This document shows, piece by piece, positions 55,919-64,000 of a stretch of 64,000 nucleotides of DNA; position 1 is the stretch's first letter; each line of letters begins with the position of its first letter. The translations under genes and the position numbers were made by a program. The notes beneath the pieces are model-generated. The model was not told the DNA's origin. It was given only the letters and a program-made list of their open reading frames with translations, and made no database searches. This stretch comes from Roseovarius salincola (GTDB taxonomy: Bacteria > Pseudomonadota > Alphaproteobacteria > Rhodobacterales > Rhodobacteraceae): assembly GCF_026891095.1 (NCBI RefSeq), contig NZ_JAPTNL010000001.1, forward strand, positions 310,001 to 374,000. Direction: 5' to 3'.

Positions 55919-56199
55919 GTCGCGCTCCGCTTGGGGTGGATTTGATCAGGCTATATCAGCGATGCGGCGATGCAGAAAGGGTGTTGGGGTGGGGCGCTTG
56001 GCTGTGGCCCCAGGACGCCATGCACAAACCCGACGCCTGGCGCGAGCCGCCCTTGAGCACAGGGTTGCACGTCAGCAGCGGCCATCCTTGGCGCTAAGGG
56101 TTGTTTTTGCGGCCTGTTTTGCTACTTTAGGCTGAAACGACAGGCTGCGTGGCGAATGTCGTTGCTTGCATGTTGAACCTTCAGTGGAGAGTACCGAGT

Positions 56200-56451
56200 A
56201 TGAAGCATTTTACCCTTCTCGCCGTTGTCGCGGCCTCCCTCAGCCTGACATCCATGCCCGCTGCAGCGGGCGACGCGTCCATGACCCGCTCGGATGGGAT
56301 GGAGATCACCATCAAGTGCCGCAGTTCCGGCTGCAACGTCCAGGGCAAGAAGCCCGGCGGCAAATGGGGCACGGTGGAAAAGACCGCCGGCGGGTCCGAG
56401 AATTTCAACAAGCTCAGGGCCAAGTACGAAGGCATGGGATTCGCCGGCTGA
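56200..56451 (+). CDS. Small secreted protein
   Basis: 83 residues from the ATG at 56200. Residues 1-23 are a signal peptide (MKHFTLLAVVAASLSLTSMP then AAAGDA, cleavage near AAA-G). The 60-residue mature part has two cysteines (IKCRSSGCNVQGKKPGGKW) likely to form a disulfide, and a glycine/lysine-rich centre, so it is probably a small basic periplasmic or extracellular protein. No family is recognised. It stands alone between the two isocitrate dehydrogenase genes, divergent from icd. Confidence 0.7.
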   Translation: MKHFTLLAVVAASLSLTSMPAAAGDASMTRSDGMEITIKCRSSGCNVQGKKPGGKWGTVEKTAGGSENFNKLRAKYEGMGFAG

Positions 56452-56709
56452 ACCGCCCCCCTTGCAGATCAGACCGGATGCGCGGCTTCGGCGCGCCCGG
56501 CGCATCGGCCTTTGGGAAGGCGGGCGATCGGCAGGTCGCCGCCCGTCGGGGCGTCCCGATCCGGCATCTCGCCGCATCGGCGTCTGGTCCAGCGCGTTGA
56601 GCCGCAGGCTGACCGCCGGTTGGGTGGCGCCCGAGGGTTGCTATTCGCGCTTGGATGGGCAGGGGAAGTGCCGAATGGCCGCTTGGAGACCTTCGCGGTC
56701 GTTCATCAT

Positions 56710-56924
56710 GCCGGGCTATCGCCGGACCGCGGGATGGCGGCCGACGTTCATTCGAGGCGCTTTATCCCTGCCAAATCCGCGCGTCATTCATTCGCTGCGC
56801 CCAGCCTCAACAAATCGCCAGCCCGGGGGGCGGTCTGGCGATAGCCCGGCACCTTCGGTGCTATTCGGGCCGGGCAGTGAATCTCCGCTTCGCCCCCATC
56901 GCTGCCGGTATCCTTCGCCAGACC
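56710..56924. repeat. Nested inverted repeats; possible structured RNA or small mobile relic
   Basis: GCCGGGCTATCGCCGGACCGC (56710-56730) is the reverse complement of 56830-56850 with one mismatch over 21 bp. Overlapping it, GGTCTGGCGA (56832-56841) pairs perfectly with TCGCCAGACC (56915-56924), enclosing two further stem-loops (GCCCGGC...GCCGGGC and GGCAGTGA...TCGCTGCC). The alternatives compete for the same bases. Confidence 0.6.
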
Positions 56925-56940
56925 ACTCCCCTAAAAGCCA

Positions 56941-56961
56941 GGGGCCGGATGAACCGGCCCC
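56941..56961. terminator. Terminator between the gap and monomeric icd
   Basis: GGGGCCGG-ATGAA-CCGGCCCC is an 8-bp perfect GC stem, with TTT after it on the plus strand and TGGCTTTT beyond it on the minus strand. It lies 9 bp past the stop of the minus-strand isocitrate dehydrogenase gene and can end that transcript. Confidence 0.75.
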
Positions 56962-56969
56962 TTTGTCAC

Positions 56970-59177
56970 TTATCCGATGATCCCGTTCAGGGTGGCGCTT
57001 GGGCGCATCACCGCGGCGAGTTTATCCGGGTCGGGGTGGTAATAGCCGCCGATGTCGGCGGGCTTGCCCTGGGCTGCGGCCAGTTCACCCGTGATCTTGG
57101 CCTCGTTCTCGGCCAGGGCCTTGGCCATGGGCGCGAATTCCTCGGCCAGCGCGGGGTTGTCGGTTTGCGCGGCGAGGGCTTCGGCCCAGTAGCGGGCGAA
57201 CCAGTAATGGCTGTCGCGGTTGTCGGGCTCACCGACCTTGCGGCTGGGTGAGCGGCCATTGTCGAGAATGCCCTGGGTCGCCTTTTCGGCCGCCTCGCCA
57301 AGGATGCGGGCGCGGGGGTTGTCATGCACTTCGGCCAGGAACTTGAGGCTTTCGCCAAGGGCGCAGAATTCCCCGAGGCTGTCCCAGCGCAGGTGGTTTT
57401 CGCCCTGGAGCTGCTGCACATGCTTGGGGGCCGAGCCGCCGGCGCCGGTTTCGAACAGGCCGCCGCCATTCATCAGCTTGACGATCGAGAGCATCTTGGC
57501 CGAGGTCGCGAGTTCCAGGATCGGGAACAGGTCGGTCAGGTAGTCGCGCAGCACATTGCCGGTGATGGCGATGGTGTTCTCGCCCCTGGTGATGGTTTCG
57601 AGGCTGGCGCGGGTCGCTTCGCGCGGCGCCATGATCTCGAACTTGTCGGCAACGCCCTTGGCCTCGAGGATGGGGCGGACGTATTTGATCAGTTCGGCGT
57701 CATGGGCGCGGGTCTCGTCGAGCCAGAAGATCGCGCGGAACCCGGTGGCTTTCTGGCGTTCGATGGCGAGGTTCACCCAATCCTCGATCGGGGCCTTGCG
57801 GGCCGAGGCCGAGCGCCAGATATCGCCCGCCTCAACAGAATGTTCATGCAGCACGGTGCCGTCATCCAGTTCCATGCGAACGGTGCCGGGGGCGGGAATT
57901 TCGAAGGTGGTGGGGTGGCTGCCGTATTCCTCGGCCTTCTGGGCCATGAGGCCGATATTCTGAACGGTGCCGGCGGTGGCCGGATCGAGCTTGCCGTTCT
58001 CCTTGAAGAACTTGATCGTCTCGTCATAGACGGGCGCGTAGCTGTCATCGGGAATGACGCAGACGGCGTCATGTTCCTTGTTGTCCGGCCCCCAGCCCTT
58101 GCCGCCCGAGCGGATCAGCGCGGGCATCGAGGCGTCGATGATGACATCCGAGGGGACATGCAGGTTGGTGATGCCACGGTCGCTGTCCACCATGTACATG
58201 GGCGGGCGTTCGGCGCGCACGGCCTCGATGGCGGCAAGGATCTCGGGCTTGTCGGAGACGCGCTCGAGCAGGGCGCCAAGGCCGGAATTGGGGTTCACGC
58301 CGGCGGCGTCGAGTTCGGCGCCGAACTTGTCGAAGACGGGTTTGAGCCATTGCTTGACCGCGTGGCCGAAGATGATCGGGTCGGAGACCTTCATCATTGT
58401 CGCCTTGAGGTGGAGCGAGAAGAGCACGCCCTCCTGCCTGGTCTTCTCGATCTCGTCGGCGAGGAAGGCATCGAGTGCGGCGGCGCTCATGTAGGTGGCG
58501 TCAACGACCGTGCCCGCCGGGTAGCTGACACCGTCCTTGAGGACCGTTTCAGAGCCATCCGCGCCGGTCAGGACGATCTTGGCCGTGGCGGCATCTTCCA
58601 GTGTCGCGGAGGTCTCATTGGAGCGGAAATCGCCGCCCTTCATCGAGGCGACGCGGGTCTTGCTGTCGGGCGACCAGTCGCCCATGCGGTGCGGGTTGTT
58701 CTGGGCGAAGCTCTTGACGGCGGCGGCGGCGCGGCGGTCGGAATTGCCTTCGCGCAGGACCGGGTTCACGGCCGAGCCCTTGATCGCGTCATAGCGCGCG
58801 CGCACGTCCTTTTCGGCGTCGCTGGCCGGATCATAGGGGTAGTCGGGCAGGTCGTGGCCCTGTTCCTGCAATTCGCGGATCGCGGCCTCGAGCTGCGGGC
58901 CGGAGGCGGAAATGTTCGGCAGCTTGATCACGTTGGCGCCGGGGGATTTCACCAGTTCGCCAAGATCGGCGAGGTCGTCATTGACGCGCTGCGCCTCGGT
59001 CAGGCGTTCGGGGAAGGCCGCAAGAATGCGCCCGGCCAGCGAGATGTTGCGCGTGCCCACGGTGATTCCGGCGGCGGAGGCGAAATTCTCGATGATGGGC
59101 AGGAGCGAGGCGCTGGCGAGTTCGGGGGCTTCGTCGACCTTGGTGTAGACGATATCGGGATTGGGGGTGTCGGCCAT
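56970..59177 (-). CDS. NADP-dependent isocitrate dehydrogenase, monomeric type
   Basis: 735 residues from the ATG at 59177 ([20 protein letters not shown]), the usual 740-residue size of monomeric IDH. Characteristic stretches are [72 protein letters not shown] and [17 protein letters not shown] [27 protein letters not shown]. The reaction is the same as that of the dimeric enzyme 1 kb away but the fold is a single large chain. A genome with both types side by side suggests different conditions of use; regulation cannot be read here. Confidence 0.95.
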   Translation of the reverse strand: MADTPNPDIVYTKVDEAPELASASLLPIIENFASAAGITVGTRNISLAGRILAAFPERLTEAQRVNDDLADLGELVKSPGANVIKLPNISASGPQLEAAIRELQEQGHDLPDYPYDPASDAEKDVRARYDAIKGSAVNPVLREGNSDRRAAAAVKSFAQNNPHRMGDWSPDSKTRVASMKGGDFRSNETSATLEDAATAKIVLTGADGSETVLKDGVSYPAGTVVDATYMSAAALDAFLADEIEKTRQEGVLFSLHLKATMMKVSDPIIFGHAVKQWLKPVFDKFGAELDAAGVNPNSGLGALLERVSDKPEILAAIEAVRAERPPMYMVDSDRGITNLHVPSDVIIDASMPALIRSGGKGWGPDNKEHDAVCVIPDDSYAPVYDETIKFFKENGKLDPATAGTVQNIGLMAQKAEEYGSHPTTFEIPAPGTVRMELDDGTVLHEHSVEAGDIWRSASARKAPIEDWVNLAIERQKATGFRAIFWLDETRAHDAELIKYVRPILEAKGVADKFEIMAPREATRASLETITRGENTIAITGNVLRDYLTDLFPILELATSAKMLSIVKLMNGGGLFETGAGGSAPKHVQQLQGENHLRWDSLGEFCALGESLKFLAEVHDNPRARILGEAAEKATQGILDNGRSPSRKVGEPDNRDSHYWFARYWAEALAAQTDNPALAEEFAPMAKALAENEAKITGELAAAQGKPADIGGYYHPDPDKLAAVMRPSATLNGIIG

Positions 59178-59321
59178 CTGTGATCCCTTTCGATCTGGTT
59201 GTGAGCTTGCCGCCTCATAGCGCAATCCGGGCCTGCGGGAAAGATCGTATGCGACAGTATACAAAAATTATTTGCAAGTCGGGCGGGCGCAGCGCGCAGG
59301 GCGCTGGCGGCAAGGCGGCGA

Positions 59322-60533
59322 TCAGGTGGCGAAGCGTTCGGCGCGCGCAAGGCGCGTCATCAGCAGCCGCGCCACGCTGACCGCGCCCAGCACGGCCAGA
59401 AAGAGCGGCATCGGCGTGCCGTCGAACATGAGCCCCACCGGCACGGTCAGAAGCACGGACCCCACTGTCGCGATACAGGCGATCACGCTGGCGGCCATGC
59501 CTGCGATATGGCCCAGCGGCTCCATCGCCAGCGCGTTGATATTCCCCAGCGTCAGCGCGGCATGGGCGAAGACCGTGGTTTGCCATGCCACATAGAGTGG
59601 GAACTGAAGTGCCGGGGGCAGGCCGAGAGTGAAGGCCAGCACGACCCCGAGCGTGAGGGCGATTTCAACGCCGAGCGCGCCCGCCACCATCCGCCGCATC
59701 CCGAAGCGCATCACGATCGAGGCGTTCACAAGGCTGCCCGCGCCGGCGATCAGCGCCATGCAGAAGAACCAGAAAGGGAATTCCGTGCCACGGGCGAAGA
59801 ATTGTCCGAAGATCTCCTGAATCATCGAGATCGAGCAAAAGAGCGTGGTCATGCACAGCATCTGCACCGCGATGGCCAGCCGCACGGTGGGAATGGCCAG
59901 CACCTCGCGCATGGCCAGCACCAGCGCGGCGCGGCGGAAGGGACGGCGGCGCGCGGGGGGCAGGGGTTCGTCAAGGCGCAGCGAAAGCCAGAGGCTGCTG
60001 ACCAGAGCGAACAGGATGAAGCTGAGGAAGATCGCGCGCCAGCCCACCAGCACGATCACGCCGCTGCCCGCAAGCGGCGAGACCGCGGGGACCAGCGTGA
60101 ACACCATCATCACGAAGCTCATGAGCCGGGCCATCTCGCGCCCCGAATAGAGGTCGCGCACGATCGCCAGCGCCACGATCCGCGCCGCCGCCGCGCCAAG
60201 CCCCTGCACGATGCGCGCGGCGATCATCAGTTCGAGCGTGGGTGCGGCCCAGGCCAATGCCGCCCCTGCCATGTAGATGCCCGCCCCGGTCAGCAGCACC
60301 GGCTTGCGCCCGAAACTGTCCGAGATCGGCCCGGTCAGCAGCGTGCCGAGCCCGAGGCCGAAGATGAAGGACGTGACCACAAGCTGCGCGCGGTTGGGCG
60401 CGTCGGGGGTCAGCGTGTCGCCGATCTGGGGCAGGGCGGGAAGCACGGCGTCGATGGAAAAGGCCACCGTCGCCACCAGCATCGCCATCATCGCCACGAA
60501 TTCCACCCGCCCGAGGCGGCTTTGGCCGGTCAT
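59322..60533 (-). CDS. MFS drug exporter, Bcr/CflA type
   Basis: 403 residues, twelve hydrophobic helices. The opening VEFVAMMAMLVATVAFSIDAVLPALPQIGDTL and GLGLGTLLTGPISDSFGRKPVLLTGAGIY (the motif A loop between helices 2 and 3) are those of the Bcr/CflA exporters; RIVQGLGAAAARIVALAIVRDLYSGREMARLMS is the motif C region. It exports drugs or metabolites against protons. The start overlaps the channel gene's stop by 4 bp, so both come from one transcript. Confidence 0.9.
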   Translation of the reverse strand: MTGQSRLGRVEFVAMMAMLVATVAFSIDAVLPALPQIGDTLTPDAPNRAQLVVTSFIFGLGLGTLLTGPISDSFGRKPVLLTGAGIYMAGAALAWAAPTLELMIAARIVQGLGAAAARIVALAIVRDLYSGREMARLMSFVMMVFTLVPAVSPLAGSGVIVLVGWRAIFLSFILFALVSSLWLSLRLDEPLPPARRRPFRRAALVLAMREVLAIPTVRLAIAVQMLCMTTLFCSISMIQEIFGQFFARGTEFPFWFFCMALIAGAGSLVNASIVMRFGMRRMVAGALGVEIALTLGVVLAFTLGLPPALQFPLYVAWQTTVFAHAALTLGNINALAMEPLGHIAGMAASVIACIATVGSVLLTVPVGLMFDGTPMPLFLAVLGAVSVARLLMTRLARAERFAT

Positions 60534-60895
60534 GTATCGGGTCTTTCAGGGTGGTTGGCGGGTTTGTCTTCGGATTTGTGGTGCTTGTCGCCATGGCCCA
60601 GCCGGGCGATCAGCCATTCGGTATGTTCTTCGCGCTTGCGCACGGCGTAGGCGCCGAATTGCTGGTTCGTCACGGCACATATCCCAAGACCGAGCAGGAT
60701 GAAGAGCGTGGTGCCGATCTTGCCCAGTGCCGTCGCCGGGACGAGTTCGCCATAACCCACGGCGGGCAGGGTGACGACGGTGAAGAAATTGCTGTCGAGC
60801 CAGCTCGCGCCCTCGACATGGCGAAAGAACACCGTGCCCGACACGATGATCAGCAGCAGCATCGCCAGCAGCGTGAGGGCGTTGATGCCGCGCAT
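60530..60895 (-). CDS. Two-transmembrane potassium-channel-like protein
   Basis: 121 residues. Two helices (about 5-25 and 58-78) flank a pore loop with the filter FFTVVTLPAVGYGELVPAT (residues 38-54), a variant of TVGYGD. Leucine-proline sits where T-T usually lies and Glu replaces the last Asp. The tail (residues 90-121) is charged and ends HHKSEDKPANHPERPDT. As with other Ion_trans_2 proteins four copies should form a K+ pore. It is coupled to the MFS gene and 3 bp from the DsbA-like gene upstream. Confidence 0.85.
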   Translation of the reverse strand: MRGINALTLLAMLLLIIVSGTVFFRHVEGASWLDSNFFTVVTLPAVGYGELVPATALGKIGTTLFILLGLGICAVTNQQFGAYAVRKREEHTEWLIARLGHGDKHHKSEDKPANHPERPDT

Positions 60896-60898
60896 GAA

Positions 60899-61552
60899 TC
60901 AGCCCTCGCCGGTTTGGGCGGCGAGTTGCGCGGTGATGTCGTCGATCACCTTCAACCACAGATCGGGCGGCTGTGCGCCGGGCACGGCATGCTGGCCTGC
61001 GACGATGAAGGTGGGCACCGAGCTGACGCCCATTTCGCGAAACTGCGCATCGCGGTTGCGGATCGCGTCCTCGTCTGCGTCCGAGGCCAGCAGGCGGCTG
61101 ACCACGGCGGCGTCCATTTCAAGTTCGTCCGCAAGATCGGCCAGCACCTCGTGATCGCCGATATCGCGGCCCTGTTCGAAATAGGCGCGAAACAGCGCCA
61201 TCGCCATCGGGGTCTGGCGGTCCTCGATCCCGGCCCAATGGAGCAGGCGGTGCGCATCCAGCGTGTTGGGGGTGCGGGTGATCGCCTCGAAGTCGATATT
61301 CAGTCCCGCTTCCGAGGCTTTCTCCATGACCGGCACATAGGCCTTTACCGCGCCCTCCTTGCCGCCGAATTTCTGCTCAAGATAGGCGCGCCGCTCCATG
61401 CCCTCGCGCGGCATGTCGGGATTGAGCTGGAACGGGTGCCATTCGATGGTGAAGGGGTGATCGGGGCGTTCCTTGAGCGCGGCATCAAGAAGTGCCTTGC
61501 CGATATAGCACCAGGGGCAGATCGGGTCGGAGACGATATCAAGCTTGACCAT
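60899..61552 (-). CDS. DsbA-family oxidoreductase (FrnE/2-hydroxychromene isomerase-like)
   Basis: 217 residues from the ATG at 61552 (VKLDIVSDPICPWCYIGKALLDAALKE). The thioredoxin-fold active site CPWC sits at residues 11-14, followed by WHPFQLNPDMPREGMERRAYLEQKFGG, HRLLHWAGIEDRQTPMAMALF and a closing VSSVPTFIVAGQHAVPGAQPP. This is the FrnE/DSBA-like group of cytoplasmic oxidoreductases; there is no signal peptide. Its role in this neighbourhood is unknown. Its start overlaps the end of the CoA-ligase gene by 14 bp. Confidence 0.88.
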   Translation of the reverse strand: MVKLDIVSDPICPWCYIGKALLDAALKERPDHPFTIEWHPFQLNPDMPREGMERRAYLEQKFGGKEGAVKAYVPVMEKASEAGLNIDFEAITRTPNTLDAHRLLHWAGIEDRQTPMAMALFRAYFEQGRDIGDHEVLADLADELEMDAAVVSRLLASDADEDAIRNRDAQFREMGVSSVPTFIVAGQHAVPGAQPPDLWLKVIDDITAQLAAQTGEG

Positions 61553-63071
61553 TGAGGGCCTCGTAGATCGGGCGCAGTTCGCGCCGCAGGAGTTTACCAT
61601 TGGCACCCGTTGGCAGGGCTTGGACGTGGAAATAGCCGCGCGGTCGCTTGTAGGCGGCAAGATTCTCTTTCACATAGGCGTCGAGCGCGGCTTCGTCCAC
61701 CGGGGCGGGGCCGCTGTAGAAGGCCATGATCAGGCGGGTATCCTGTTTCACCTCGATATCGGTCACGGCGGATTGGGTGATGCCGGGGAAATGGTTGAGC
61801 ACGGATTCCACCTCGATCGGCGATACGCGGTAGCCGCCCGCGTTCATCATGTCGTCGGCGCGCCCGAGATAGGTGATCTCGCCGTTTTCATCCATGCAGC
61901 CCTGATCGCCAGTGAGGAACCAGCCGTCCTGAAAGCGCGCGGCGGTGTCTTCGGGGGCGTCGAGATAGCCCAGCATCAGCCCCGGATCGCCCGCATGAAC
62001 CGCGATTGTGCCTTCTTCACCCACGGGGACAGGGCCGGTTGCGCCAAGGATCGCCACGCGCCGGCCGGGCTGCGGGCGCCCCAAAGTGCCGGGGGCGGCG
62101 GGGTGATCGGGGCTCGCCGAAATGAAGGTCGAGCATTCGGACATGCCGTAAGCCTCGTGGATGGCGGTGCCGGTCGCCTGTTCCCAGGTAAGGCGGATAC
62201 TGTCCGAGAGCTTTTCGCCCGCCGCAAGCCCGTGGCGCAGTTTCGGCAGCGAAAGCGGCGTGCCGGGTTGCAGCATCTTGCGATAGACGCCGGGGGCGGC
62301 CGCGAAAATGGTCGCGTCGTGCCGCTTGAGCAGAAGCGGCAGTTGCGCGGGTTCGATGCCGGCTTCGGGAATGAGCGCGGTGGCGCCCATGGTCCAGGGG
62401 TCCATGAGCCCGGTGCCCAGCGTATAGGTCCAGTTGAAGGCGCCCGCGTGGAGCATCCGGTCCTGCGGGCCGAGCCCGTACCAGCCCTGCATCATCATCT
62501 GGCGCGCCCAGATCGCGCGATGCGCATGGCAGACCGCGCGCGCCACGCCCGAGGTGCCCGAGGTGTAGATGATATAGGCCAGCCGGTCGGGGTCGCCCAT
62601 ATCCCACTCGGCGGCGGGCAGGGCGCGCATCGCCTCAAGGGCGGGCTGGTCGATCACCGGCAGGTCCGTTTCGGGGCAGGCGATGCCGGGGCCGCGCAGG
62701 ATCATGGCGGGGGCGAGCGTGTCGATCATCCTTGCGACTTCGGGGGCGGTCAGCTGCGACGAGGTCGGCACCGGGACCAGCCCCACGGCGATCGCCCCGA
62801 GATAGGCGATGGGAAATTCCACCGTATTGCCAAGGCGCATCAGCACCCGGTTGCCGGGCACGAGCCCTGCGCGCAACAGCCCCGTGCCGGTGCCAAGCAC
62901 CGCCTGCTTGAGGCGCGCATAGCTCCAGCGTTCGGCGCCCGAGAGGCCCAGAACCGCCAGCGCCACCTTGTCGGGCGTGTCGTCGGCATGGGCCAGCACA
63001 TGCGCGGCCAGATTGAACGGGGCGGCGCAGGGCGGGTGCGCGGCGGTGCGTGTCACAGAAAGCATGTTCAC
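61539..63071 (-). CDS. AMP-dependent acyl-CoA synthetase (benzoate-CoA-ligase-like)
   Basis: 510 residues. The phosphate loop is YIIYTSGTSGVARAV and the adenylation core continues with YGMSECSTFISASPDHPAAPGTLG and GWFLTGDQGCMDENGEITYLGRADDMMNAGGYRVSPIEVE; the C-terminal swivel has the catalytic Lys in ALPTGANGKLLRREL. The acid is activated as an adenylate and passed to CoA; the closest wording is that of the benzoate/aryl-CoA ligase group, but the substrate is unproven. An ATG two codons later (63065) is an alternative start. It is divergent from the XRE-cupin regulator. Confidence 0.88.
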   Translation of the reverse strand: MNMLSVTRTAAHPPCAAPFNLAAHVLAHADDTPDKVALAVLGLSGAERWSYARLKQAVLGTGTGLLRAGLVPGNRVLMRLGNTVEFPIAYLGAIAVGLVPVPTSSQLTAPEVARMIDTLAPAMILRGPGIACPETDLPVIDQPALEAMRALPAAEWDMGDPDRLAYIIYTSGTSGVARAVCHAHRAIWARQMMMQGWYGLGPQDRMLHAGAFNWTYTLGTGLMDPWTMGATALIPEAGIEPAQLPLLLKRHDATIFAAAPGVYRKMLQPGTPLSLPKLRHGLAAGEKLSDSIRLTWEQATGTAIHEAYGMSECSTFISASPDHPAAPGTLGRPQPGRRVAILGATGPVPVGEEGTIAVHAGDPGLMLGYLDAPEDTAARFQDGWFLTGDQGCMDENGEITYLGRADDMMNAGGYRVSPIEVESVLNHFPGITQSAVTDIEVKQDTRLIMAFYSGPAPVDEAALDAYVKENLAAYKRPRGYFHVQALPTGANGKLLRRELRPIYEALNGQA

Positions 63072-63131
63072 CGATTAGGCCGCGTGTCCCTCAGTTGCAA
63101 GTGGCAGGGGCGGGGCTTATAGGATTTCGCT

Positions 63132-63755
63132 ATGAAGCGCACGACGCCAGAGAACCTGATCCGGGTTGCCCGCGAGAACGGCCAGCAGGACAGCGCAGAG
63201 CCGCTGAACCTGGGCGAGCGGGTGCGCGAACTGCGCAAGGCGCGTGGCTGGACGCTGGAACAGGCCGCCGGTCAGGCCGGGCTGGCGCGCTCGACCCTGA
63301 GCAAGATCGAGAACGGCCAGATGTCGCCCACCTACGAGGCGCTGAAAAAGCTGGCGGTGGGGTTGGAAATCTCGGTGCCACAACTGTTCACGCCGCCCCA
63401 GCGCGAAAAGGTCAGTGGCCGCATGGCGGCGACCCGGGCAGGCGAGGGGCAGCATCAGGCGACCACCACCTATGAGCATGAATTGCTGGCCGAGACCCTG
63501 ACCAAGAAGCGCATGCTGCCTTACCGCGCGCGCATCCGGGCGCGGGATATCGGCGAATTCGATGGATGGGTGCGCCATGACGGCGAGGAATTTCTTTATG
63601 TGCTGACCGGGGTGATCCGGCTTTACACGGAATTCTATGAACCGATCGAGATGCGGCGCGGCGACAGCGCCTATTACGACGCCACGATGGGGCATAACGT
63701 GATCTCGGTCAGCGACGAGGATGCGACCCTGTTATGGGTCACGTCGCTGACCTGA
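63132..63755 (+). CDS. XRE-family regulator with C-terminal cupin domain
   Basis: 207 residues. The HTH is at about 28-82 (LGERVRELRKARGWTLEQAAGQAGLARSTLSKIENGQMSPTYEALKKLAVGLEIS) and the cupin at about 130-205 (FDGWVRHDGEEFLYVLTGVIRLY, then EMRRGDSAYYDATMGHNVISVS). Such proteins bind a small metabolite in the cupin and switch a neighbouring pathway gene. Divergence from the CoA ligase with a 60-bp gap points to that gene as its target. The start ATG lies behind no clear ribosome site. Confidence 0.92.
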   Translation: MKRTTPENLIRVARENGQQDSAEPLNLGERVRELRKARGWTLEQAAGQAGLARSTLSKIENGQMSPTYEALKKLAVGLEISVPQLFTPPQREKVSGRMAATRAGEGQHQATTTYEHELLAETLTKKRMLPYRARIRARDIGEFDGWVRHDGEEFLYVLTGVIRLYTEFYEPIEMRRGDSAYYDATMGHNVISVSDEDATLLWVTSLT

Positions 63756-63771
63756 GCGCGCCTGGCGCGGA

Positions 63772-63885
63772 TCAGAACATGCTGCGCACGCCGCGGGCGG
63801 CGTCGGAGATATCGCGGCCCATGCCTTCGACGGTGCCACAGGCGGTGAGCGCTGCGAGAAAGCTGAGAGCGATCAGTTTTTTCAT
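63772..63885 (-). CDS. Entericidin-like small lipoprotein
   Basis: 37 residues: MKKLIALSFLAALTACG is a lipoprotein signal with its lipobox (LTAC), leaving the short mature part GTVEGMGRDISDAARGVRSMF. This fits the entericidin (EcnA/EcnB) family, membrane-anchored peptides of the outer envelope. A poor ribosome site (AAAGACGAC) precedes the ATG at 63885. Its stop is 16 bp from the XRE-cupin gene stop, so the two are convergent. Confidence 0.8.
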   Translation of the reverse strand: MKKLIALSFLAALTACGTVEGMGRDISDAARGVRSMF

Positions 63886-63924
63886 GGTGTCGTCTTTTCG
63901 GTTCGTTGCTGCTCGGGTCGGGGT

Positions 63925-64000
63925 TCAGTCCGGTTCAAACCACCAGACCTCGGGAAGGAAACCGATGCCGTCCCCGTAGATCGGCAGCCTGTCTTCTGGA
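63925..64000 (-). CDS. C-terminal end of an unidentified gene
   Basis: The open frame enters from the right edge and ends with PEDRLPIYGDGIGFLPEVWW then FEPD and TGA (stop at 63925-63927). Codon use (GGC, CTG, GTC, GAC) fits a real gene and no other frame is open. The 24 visible residues do not identify a family. Confidence 0.4.
   Translation of the reverse strand, partial: PEDRLPIYGDGIGFLPEVWWFEPD

Larger units (their letters stand above)
56452..56969. other. 518-bp gene-free gap rich in inverted repeats
   Basis: No supported gene. The stretch contains words such as GAATGGCCGCTTGGAG and GTTCATTCGAGG that recall dispersed non-coding sequences in Rhodobacteraceae, and it folds strongly at its right end (see the 56710-56924 entry). 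It ends in the terminator of the monomeric isocitrate dehydrogenase gene. Confidence 0.55.

Noticed and set aside
56452..56844. Small protein-coding genes in the gap after the secreted protein
   Set aside because: Open frames there are Arg/Pro-rich in all phases with no ribosome site; the repeats explain the composition better.
57324..59183. A 619-codon open frame antisense to monomeric IDH
   Set aside because: No recognisable motif; the minus-strand IDH explains the sequence.

Overview
The window is about 64 kb of chromosome from a high-GC alphaproteobacterium, most likely a Rhodobacteraceae (Roseobacter/Rhodobacter group) member. This is inferred from gene content and order: dusB-ntrB-ntrC-ntrY-ntrX followed by trkA-trkH-hfq-hflX, a fused ispDF, iscR with a single late cysteine heading a suf operon, the mfd neighbour often labelled a SufBCD-complex component, usg, and NtrC/NtrX proteins without the sigma-54 GAFTGA loop. 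No genus can be named from the sequence alone.

Layout. 1-1.6 kb: a DXD glycosyltransferase (cut by the window edge) and a divergent sulfotransferase. 1.65-5.4 kb: tRNA-Arg(ACG), a sensor kinase, and a flavoprotein disulfide oxidoreductase paired with a TVP38 membrane protein. 5.5-10.1 kb: rpmH-rnpA-yidD, trmJ, ctaA and an M32 carboxypeptidase. 10.1-13.4 kb: a small exopolysaccharide cluster and a membrane protein. 13.5-23.3 kb: gyrA, usg, a SYLF protein, hemB, mfd and a GNAT protein. 23.4-24.6 kb: one AT-richer orphan HTH gene. 24.6-33.7 kb: HD, hydrolase and Fe-S assembly genes (iscR, cysteine desulfurase, sufBCD, two membrane proteins, sufS). 33.8-37.6 kb: a spermidine-synthase-like membrane protein, tRNA-Arg(CCG) and a small island. 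37.7-41.8 kb: an acyltransferase-like membrane protein, a 59-residue protein, hpt, a COQ10 protein, cinA-C, pgpA and ispDF. 41.9-54.3 kb: dusB-ntrBCYX, trkAH, hfq and hflX. 54.3-64 kb: an SMR transporter, two unrelated isocitrate dehydrogenases, an MFS exporter with a two-TM channel, a DsbA-like protein, a CoA ligase, an XRE-cupin regulator and an entericidin-like peptide.

The most striking locus is the island beside tRNA-Arg(CCG) (about 35.46-37.64 kb). It holds a 352-residue protein joining a phage Mu gpF-like head-protein domain to a C-terminal domain resembling the CDI RNase A-like toxins. One base after it lies a 101-codon gene that looks like its immunity protein. No other phage gene is visible. 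A truncated DUF932-like fragment lies at the tRNA end, and a 10-bp copy of the tRNA 3' end lies at the far side, so the cassette looks like a stranded MuF polymorphic toxin-immunity module. The residue expected to be the catalytic Arg of the RNase A-like site appears to be Met.

Other points of interest: an iron-responsive palindrome upstream of iscR with a near copy inside the cysteine desulfurase gene; the AT-rich orphan regulator whose stop codon shares a CTAG with its convergent neighbour; a strongly folded 520-bp gap between the two isocitrate dehydrogenases; and a translationally coupled 59-residue membrane protein that is easy to miss.
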